A stretch of 64,000 nucleotides of DNA, from assembly GCF_011250555.1 (NCBI RefSeq), contig NZ_JAANMZ010000001.1:186001-250000 (forward strand). Reading direction: 5' to 3'. The translations under genes were made by a program, and so were the position numbers. This document shows, piece by piece, positions 55,809 through 64,000 of this stretch; position 1 is the first letter of the stretch; the number at the start of each line of letters is the position of its first letter. This DNA comes from Bacillus sp. MM2020_4 (GTDB lineage: Bacteria > Bacillota > Bacilli > Bacillales > Cytobacillaceae). The notes beneath the pieces were generated by a model, which saw nothing but the letters and a program-made list of their open reading frames with translations, was not told where the DNA came from and ran no database searches.

Positions 55809-58800
55809 ACTCCATATTAGTGATCGGTTCAGGACCCATTGTCATTGGTCAGGCTGCAGAATTTGATTATGCCGGCGCACAGGCATGTATCGCTTTAAAA
55901 GAGGAAGGATACCGGGTTATCCTCGTCAATTCCAATCCTGCGACCATTATGACTGACGCAGAGATGGCGGATGCGGTTTACATTGAACCATTAAACGTAG
56001 ATTTCGTCAGCAGAATTATTCGTAAAGAACGACCTGATGCATTAGTCGCTACACTCGGCGGTCAGACAGGTTTGAACCTTGCCGTGGAACTTGCAAAATC
56101 AGGAGTTCTAGAAGAGTGTGAAGTTGAAATTTTAGGGACGAAACTTTCGGCAATTAATCAAGCAGAGGATCGCGAATTATTCCGCAGCTTAATGAATGAA
56201 CTAAATGAACCTGTTCCGGACAGTGAAATAATCCATGAATTGGATGAAGCGAAGGCATTTGTTGAAAAAATCGGCTTCCCGGTAATTGTCCGTCCAGCCT
56301 TTACACTTGGCGGAACCGGCGGCGGGATCTGTCACGATCTCGAAGAATTAGAGGAGATTGTGACAAGCGGCCTAAAGAATAGCCCTGTACATCAATGTTT
56401 ACTAGAAAAAAGTATTGCAGGCTTTAAAGAAATTGAATATGAGGTCATGCGTGATTCTGCCGATAACGCAATTGTTGTATGTAATATGGAAAATATTGAC
56501 CCAGTTGGAGTTCATACTGGAGATTCCATCGTTGTTGCACCGAGCCAAACCTTAAGTGATCGTGAGTATCAGCTATTACGAAATGTTTCCCTTAAAATCA
56601 TTCGTGCCTTAGGAATTGAGGGTGGATGTAATGTCCAGCTTGCATTAGATCCGGATAGTTTTAAATACTATATAATTGAAGTAAATCCAAGGGTTAGTCG
56701 TTCATCGGCACTTGCATCCAAAGCCACAGGATATCCAATTGCGAAACTGGCTGCCAAAATTGCCGTAGGCTTAACACTTGATGAGATGCTTAATCCGGTA
56801 ACAGGAAAAACATATGCATGCTTTGAACCGGCACTAGATTATATTGTGACCAAGATCCCACGCTGGCCATTTGATAAATTCGAGTCAGGCAACCGCTCGC
56901 TTGGAACTCAGATGAAGGCTACGGGTGAGGTCATGGCAATTGGCAGAACCTTTGAAGAATCCTTGCTTAAAGCCATTCGTTCACTAGAAGTCGGGGTTCA
57001 TCATTTTGCATTAAATGGAGCAGACAAAATTGATAATGAATTACTTGAAAAAAGAATTCATAAAGCAGGGGATGAACGTCTCTTTTATATTGCGGAAGCC
57101 TTAAAGCGAGGGATTTCGATTGATACCATTCATCAATGGAGCAAAATTGATCTCTTTTTCCTAAAGAAAATGGAAGGGATTGTGGAACTGGGAGTTAAAC
57201 TTGAAGCCCATCCATTGGATAGTGAACTCCTCTACGAAGCAAAGCAAAAAGGTTTTTCCGATCATATAGTAGCGGAGCTTTGGAATAAAACAGAAATAGA
57301 AATCTATAATTTGCGCAAGGATTTAGGTATCCAGCCTGTTTATAAAATGGTAGACACATGCGCGTCAGAATTTGAGAGCGAAACACCTTATTATTATGGG
57401 ACGTATGAAGAGGAAAATGAATCAGTTGTGACTGATAATACTAGTGTGGTTGTACTTGGCTCCGGACCCATCCGAATCGGCCAAGGGATTGAGTTTGATT
57501 ATGCGACAGTCCATTCCGTTCAAGCAATTAAAGAAGCTGGCTATGAGGCAATTATCATAAACAATAATCCGGAAACTGTCTCAACTGATTTCAGTATTTC
57601 CGATAAGCTCTATTTTGAACCGCTGACAATTGAAGACGTTATGCATATTATCGATTTAGAAAAACCAATTGGTGTGGTCGTACAATTTGGCGGGCAGACG
57701 GCTATTAATCTAGCAGCAGATTTAGTGAAACATGGGGTAAAAATACTAGGAACAAGTCTTGAAGATGTAGACCGTGCGGAGGATAGAGATAAATTTGAAC
57801 AAGCATTAGAAAAATTAAATGTACCGATGCCACTTGGGAAAACAGCCTTATCTGTTGAAGAAGCGGTCACAATCGCAGACGATATTGGTTATCCAGTTTT
57901 AGTCCGCCCATCATACGTTCTAGGCGGACGGGCAATGGAAATTGTCTATCAAAAGCAAGAATTGCTGCAGTATATGGAAAATGCCGTGAAAATTAATCCA
58001 GAACACCCAGTTTTAATAGATCGTTATTTAACAGGGAAAGAAATCGAAGTGGATGCCATTTGTGACGGGGAGAATGTATTAATTCCGGGGATTATGGAGC
58101 ATATTGAACGGGCCGGGGTCCATTCTGGTGATTCCATTGCCGTTTATCCGCCGCAGACACTTTCAGATGAAGTAAAGCAAACACTTGCCGAGTATACGGA
58201 AAAGTTAGCAAAAGGATTAAATATCATTGGACTGTTAAATATTCAGTATGTCTTATCAGATGCCCAAGTCTATGTGCTGGAAGTGAACCCACGTTCAAGC
58301 CGGACCGTACCGTTTTTGAGTAAAATAACCAATGTGCCAATGGCAAAAATAGCGACAAAGGCCATTCTAGGAATATCGCTAGAAAAACAAGGATATCAGT
58401 CAGGACTTGTCCCAGAAAAAAGCGGCGTATATGTCAAAGTCCCTGTCTTCTCTTTTGCAAAACTAAAAAGTGTCGATATTACTTTAGGACCGGAAATGAA
58501 ATCTACTGGTGAAGTAATGGGGAAAGATATCACGCTTGAAAAGGCATTATATAAAGGCCTAATTGCTTCTGGAATGAACGTTCAACGATTCGGTACGGTA
58601 TTGTTCACCATTGCTGACAAGGATAAGGGAGAAGCTTTAAAACTTGCGGAAAGATTTGCGGCTAATGGCTACCGTCTAATGGCTACAAGCGGGACAGCTT
58701 CTGTCTTAGAGTCAGCCGGATTGAAAGTAAAGGTTGTTGGAAAAATTGGTTCAGTGGGTCAAACATTATTGGATGTCATTCATAGCGGGGACGTTCAATT

Positions 58801-58989
58801 TATCATCAATACGCTGACAAAAGGAAAACAGCCGGAGAGAGACGGCTTTAGAATCCGCCGGGAAGCAGTTGAAAATGGGGTCCCGTGTTTAACATCATTA
58901 GATACTGCAGATGCGATATTGAAAGTGGTAGAGTCGATGAACTTTTCCGCAGAAGCGATGGGTTCGGTAGCTAAGGAGGCAGTCCTTGT

Positions 58990-58993
<4 letters not shown>
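55787..58993 (+). CDS. pyrAB: carbamoyl-phosphate synthase large chain (pyrimidine-specific)
   Basis: The large chain makes carbamoyl phosphate from bicarbonate, ammonia and two ATP. The 1068-residue product has two homologous ATP-grasp halves. Each begins with a GSGPIVIGQ / GSGPIRIGQ type loop, and carries [13 protein letters not shown] in the first half and [13 protein letters not shown] in the second. A C-terminal MGS-like allosteric domain (about 930-1060) follows. GGAGGG precedes the ATG within the end of pyrAA. The stop overlaps pyrK. Confidence 0.97.
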
Positions 58994-61385
<2,392 letters not shown>

Positions 61386-61389
<4 letters not shown>

Positions 61390-62033
61390 AACAGAAAATA
61401 GCTGAAAAATTATTAGAAATCAATGCCGTGGCGCTAAGCCCGCAAGAGCCATTTACTTGGGCATCAGGTCTTAGGTCCCCTATTTATTGTGATAATCGCC
61501 TTACCTTGTCATTTCCCGCAGTAAGAAGGGAAATTGCTGCAGGATTGCGGAACCTAATCCTAGAAAACTTTCCGGGGACAGGAGTAATTGCCGGAACGGC
61601 AACAGCAGGAATTCCGCATGCTGCTTGGGTCAGTGAACGAATGGATTTGCCGATGTGTTATGTCCGTTCGAAAGCAAAAGGTCATGGCAAAGGAAATCAG
61701 ATTGAAGGAAAAGTGGAACAAGGTCAAAAGGTTGTCGTTGTTGAAGACCTGATATCAACAGGCGGCAGTGTCATTACAGCAGTACAAGCCTTAAGAGAAG
61801 CAGGCTGTGAAGTGCTTGGGGTGGTATCTATTTTTACCTATGGGCTTGAAAAGGGAAAACAGTTACTTAATGAAGAGGGAATTAAGACATATTCGCTAAC
61901 GGATTTTTCAACATTAATTGAGGTAGCCATTTCAAAAGGGTATGTAAGCTCGAAGGACCAGGAAAGTTTGCTTTTATGGAGCAAAGACCCAGCAAATTGG
62001 AGTAAACAGTTCGAAGATGTAACACTGAAATAA
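61386..62033 (+). CDS. pyrE: orotate phosphoribosyltransferase PyrE
   Basis: PyrE joins orotate and PRPP to give OMP. The 215-residue product has the N-terminal [20 protein letters not shown], the flexible loop [17 protein letters not shown] and the PRPP motif [15 protein letters not shown]. The ATG at 61386 follows GGAGGGG by nine bases and overlaps the pyrF stop. It is the last gene of the pyr operon and ends in a terminator shared with rqcH. Confidence 0.96.
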
Positions 62034-62034
62034 C

Positions 62035-62074
62035 GAAAAAAGGATGTCCTAATCTTACCGGACATCCTTTTACT
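62035..62074. terminator. bidirectional terminator between pyrE and rqcH
   Basis: AAAAAAGGATGTCC / GGACATCCTTTT stem between convergent genes, with T-runs on both strands. Confidence 0.87.
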
Positions 62075-63786
62075 TATTTTTTCATTAATTTCAAGACCAA
62101 TTCCTCATTCGGCGTAATATAAACAGTCTGCTGGTTGTCATAAATAACAAACCCTGGTTTAGCGCCGCTGGGTTTTTTTACATACCGAACCTTTGTAAAA
62201 TCCACGGGCACGGAGCTGGAATTACGGGCCTTACTGTAATAAGCAGCCAACACCGCTGCCTCTTTGATTGTTTCATCAGAAGGTTCTTTACTGCGAATCA
62301 CAACATGTGAGCCGGGAATATCTTTTGTGTGCAGCCAAATTTCATCCCTAGCTGCCAGCTTATTGGTCAAATAATCATTTTGCTTATTATTTTTTCCGAC
62401 GATGATATCAGTGCCATCTGATGCAATAAAATGATCCAAGACTGGCTTGACATTGTGCGTTTTTTTGCCGTTTCGTTTCTTCCGTTCGCGAATATACCCG
62501 CCCTCAACAAGCTCTTCGCGGATTTCCTGAATATCCTTAGGGGAAGCCGCCTGGACTTGTTGCTGTAAGTTATCGAAGTAAGATACTTCAGCACGGGCTA
62601 GTTCGATTTGTTCTAAGACAACTGTAACAGCATTCTTCGCTTTTTGGTATTTTGAAAAATACTTTTGAGCATTTTCTGAAGGTGTCTTACGTGGATCAAG
62701 CGGAATGACAACTGTTCCACCAGATTCATCATAATAATCAAGCACTTCGATTTCCTTCATTCCTTTTTTTGCCACATAAAGATTAGCGGTTAACAGTTCT
62801 CCGTGACGCTGAAACTGCTCTGCCCGTGCGGCTTCTTTTAACGTCTCCTCAAGTTTACCAATTTTTTTCTCGTTTTTATCCTTTTCATTACTAATGAAAC
62901 GTTCGATATCATTTCCTTGCTGTTTGACCCGGTCTCGTTCCGCTTTGCCAAAATAAAAACGATCAAGTAATTCGCTAAGAGTGTGAAAGGTTTTAAATTC
63001 CCCATGTAAATTCTCTAGTGGAAACAGATAAAATGAGTCCCTCCCATTAGCAGTTATAATGGTAGGAGTGATATCTTCAGCCGCTATTTTTTTTATCAAA
63101 CGGACAAATGTCTCTGGCACAGTCGTTTGATTTGCAAGGCCACTTAGAAAAATAACTTCCTTAGCGAAAAGCGGCGAGATTCCGGCAAAATGCTCCACAA
63201 GCTGGCGGTCAATCTTCCCGCCAATAAAATCAATTGCCCGCAATACATCTTCTTCAACTGCCTCAAAGGGATTAATCTTGTTTTGCGCCGGCGGAAAGAT
63301 GTAAGGTTGACCCGGCAAGATCGCCCTGTGACTATTCACGGCAAAAGAAACATGCTTAATACTATCAAGAATGATATTTTTCGTTTTATCAATTAATACG
63401 ATATTGCTATGGCGGCCCATTATTTCAACTATTAATTGTTTATTGCTGATATCTCCTATTTCATTCCGGCCCTTTATTTCAAAAATAATCATCCGGTCGT
63501 TTTCAACTTGATATAAATCCTCTAAGATGTGGCCTTCAATGTGCTTCCGAAGCAGCATGCAAAACATTGGCGGTTCACTAGGATTATCGTAGGCTTCGTT
63601 CGTGAGCTGCACCCGTGCATAACTAGGGTGTGCAGATAACAGCAGCTTTTGGTTCACTCCGTTTGCCCGGATCGTCAGAATTACTTCGTTTTTATAGGGC
63701 TGATGAACTTTGGTGATTCGGCCGCCCTTCAAGGAACCGACAAGTTCATCGGCCATTGCTTTTGTAAATAAACCATCAAATGACAT
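62074..63786 (-). CDS. rqcH: ribosome quality control protein RqcH (Rqc2/NEMF family)
   Basis: RqcH binds stalled 50S subunits carrying peptidyl-tRNA and directs C-terminal alanine tailing. The 570-residue product has the NFACT-N domain ([34 protein letters not shown]) and helix-hairpin-helix and coiled-coil middle parts (about 280-420). The NFACT-R domain near the end has [19 protein letters not shown]. The ATG at 63786 is eight bases behind AAGGA and gives the family start; an ATG three codons earlier overlaps that site. Older annotations call it a fibronectin-binding protein. Confidence 0.94.
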   Translation of the reverse strand: MSFDGLFTKAMADELVGSLKGGRITKVHQPYKNEVILTIRANGVNQKLLLSAHPSYARVQLTNEAYDNPSEPPMFCMLLRKHIEGHILEDLYQVENDRMIIFEIKGRNEIGDISNKQLIVEIMGRHSNIVLIDKTKNIILDSIKHVSFAVNSHRAILPGQPYIFPPAQNKINPFEAVEEDVLRAIDFIGGKIDRQLVEHFAGISPLFAKEVIFLSGLANQTTVPETFVRLIKKIAAEDITPTIITANGRDSFYLFPLENLHGEFKTFHTLSELLDRFYFGKAERDRVKQQGNDIERFISNEKDKNEKKIGKLEETLKEAARAEQFQRHGELLTANLYVAKKGMKEIEVLDYYDESGGTVVIPLDPRKTPSENAQKYFSKYQKAKNAVTVVLEQIELARAEVSYFDNLQQQVQAASPKDIQEIREELVEGGYIRERKKRNGKKTHNVKPVLDHFIASDGTDIIVGKNNKQNDYLTNKLAARDEIWLHTKDIPGSHVVIRSKEPSDETIKEAAVLAAYYSKARNSSSVPVDFTKVRYVKKPSGAKPGFVIYDNQQTVYITPNEELVLKLMKK

Positions 63787-63985
63787 TGAAAACATCCTTT
63801 ACTATCAAACTGATATAGCGTTCTACGCCCATTTTCCATACAACATATAAACTCATTATATCCTACTATGTAAAAATCTGTCCTAATTTACCCTTCAAAG
63901 ACATTTTCAGATAGCATTTTTTTGGACGACCCTGAATAAGCTTTCCATAGGGCAAGTCTATTAAAGGGGGAAGTGAGATGGTCGG

Positions 63986-64000
63986 ATGAAATTCCATGAA
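63986..64000 (+). CDS. yloB: probable start of yloB (P-type calcium ATPase), cut by window edge
   Basis: Only five codons (MKFHE) are visible. They match the N-terminus I recall for B. subtilis YloB, a P-type ATPase linked to calcium, and yloB follows yloA/rqcH in that species. The upstream ribosome binding site is not ideal (GGTCGG, with AAGGGGGAAGTGAG further back). The call rests on position and five residues only. In the 63796-63985 gap I see nothing else certain. Confidence 0.4.

Overview
This window is a core chromosomal segment of an endospore-forming Bacillaceae, low-GC and meso-diaminopimelate type. I infer a Bacillus sensu lato species of the Neobacillus or Mesobacillus kind. Evidence: gene order is almost collinear with the Bacillus subtilis ylb / dcw / spoIIG / ylm / pyr region. 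Sporulation genes (ylbJ, gerR, spoVD, spoVE, spoIIGA, sigE, sigG, ylyA) are interleaved with growth genes, and MurE carries the DNPR motif of mDAP-adding enzymes. I see no prophage, insertion sequence, CRISPR array, tRNA or rRNA.

Layout. 1-9.6 kb is the ylb block: a thioesterase cut by the left edge, ylbD, ylbE, an orphan lipoprotein, ylbF, ylbG, a minus-strand small RNA that I identify as csfG, rsmD-coaD, ylbJ (minus), ylbK-ylbL, ylbM (minus), ylbN-rpmF. 9.6-15 kb is a metabolic accessory stretch: an enoyl-CoA hydratase-like gene, gerR, ylbP (minus), and a three-gene acyl-CoA carboxylase operon behind a CcpA cre-like site. 15-18.2 kb holds panE, a DUF3397 membrane gene and bshC. 18.2-38 kb is the division and cell-wall (dcw) cluster: mraZ, rsmH, ftsL, pbpB, spoVD, murE, an orphan MurF-N-like gene, mraY, murD, spoVE, murG, murB, divIB, ylxW, ylxX, sbp, ftsA, ftsZ. 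38-41 kb is spoIIGA-sigE-sigG. 41-45 kb is ylmC to ylmH plus divIVA. 45-50.2 kb is a T-box-controlled ileS, ylyA, lspA and ylyB. 50.2-62 kb is the complete pyrimidine operon pyrR-P-B-C-AA-AB-K-D-F-E with three PyrR attenuators. Then come rqcH (minus) and the first five codons of a probable yloB.

How it works together. Precursor synthesis (MurB-MurG), lipid II polymerisation (PbpB in growth, SpoVD/SpoVE in sporulation) and the Z-ring (FtsA, FtsZ, SepF, DivIVA) sit in one block whose promoters hand over from growth to sporulation. I can read candidate promoters for sigma-A, sigma-H (ftsA), sigma-E (gerR, spoVD), sigma-F/G (csfG, sigG, ylyA) and possibly sigma-K (ylbD). The spoIIG promoter keeps its unusual 22-bp spacer.

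Most of the window is ordinary conserved core. The parts worth a second look are non-coding or accessory: the csfG small RNA with its forespore promoter, the hairpin over the sigG ribosome binding site, the phased MraZ boxes, a dispersed ~166-bp repeat family (two good copies and two remnants), the truncated MurF-like gene at the classical murF position, and the cre-associated carboxylase operon. I did not find a clearly new multi-gene system. Start codons were chosen by ribosome binding site and family length and are often TTG or GTG.
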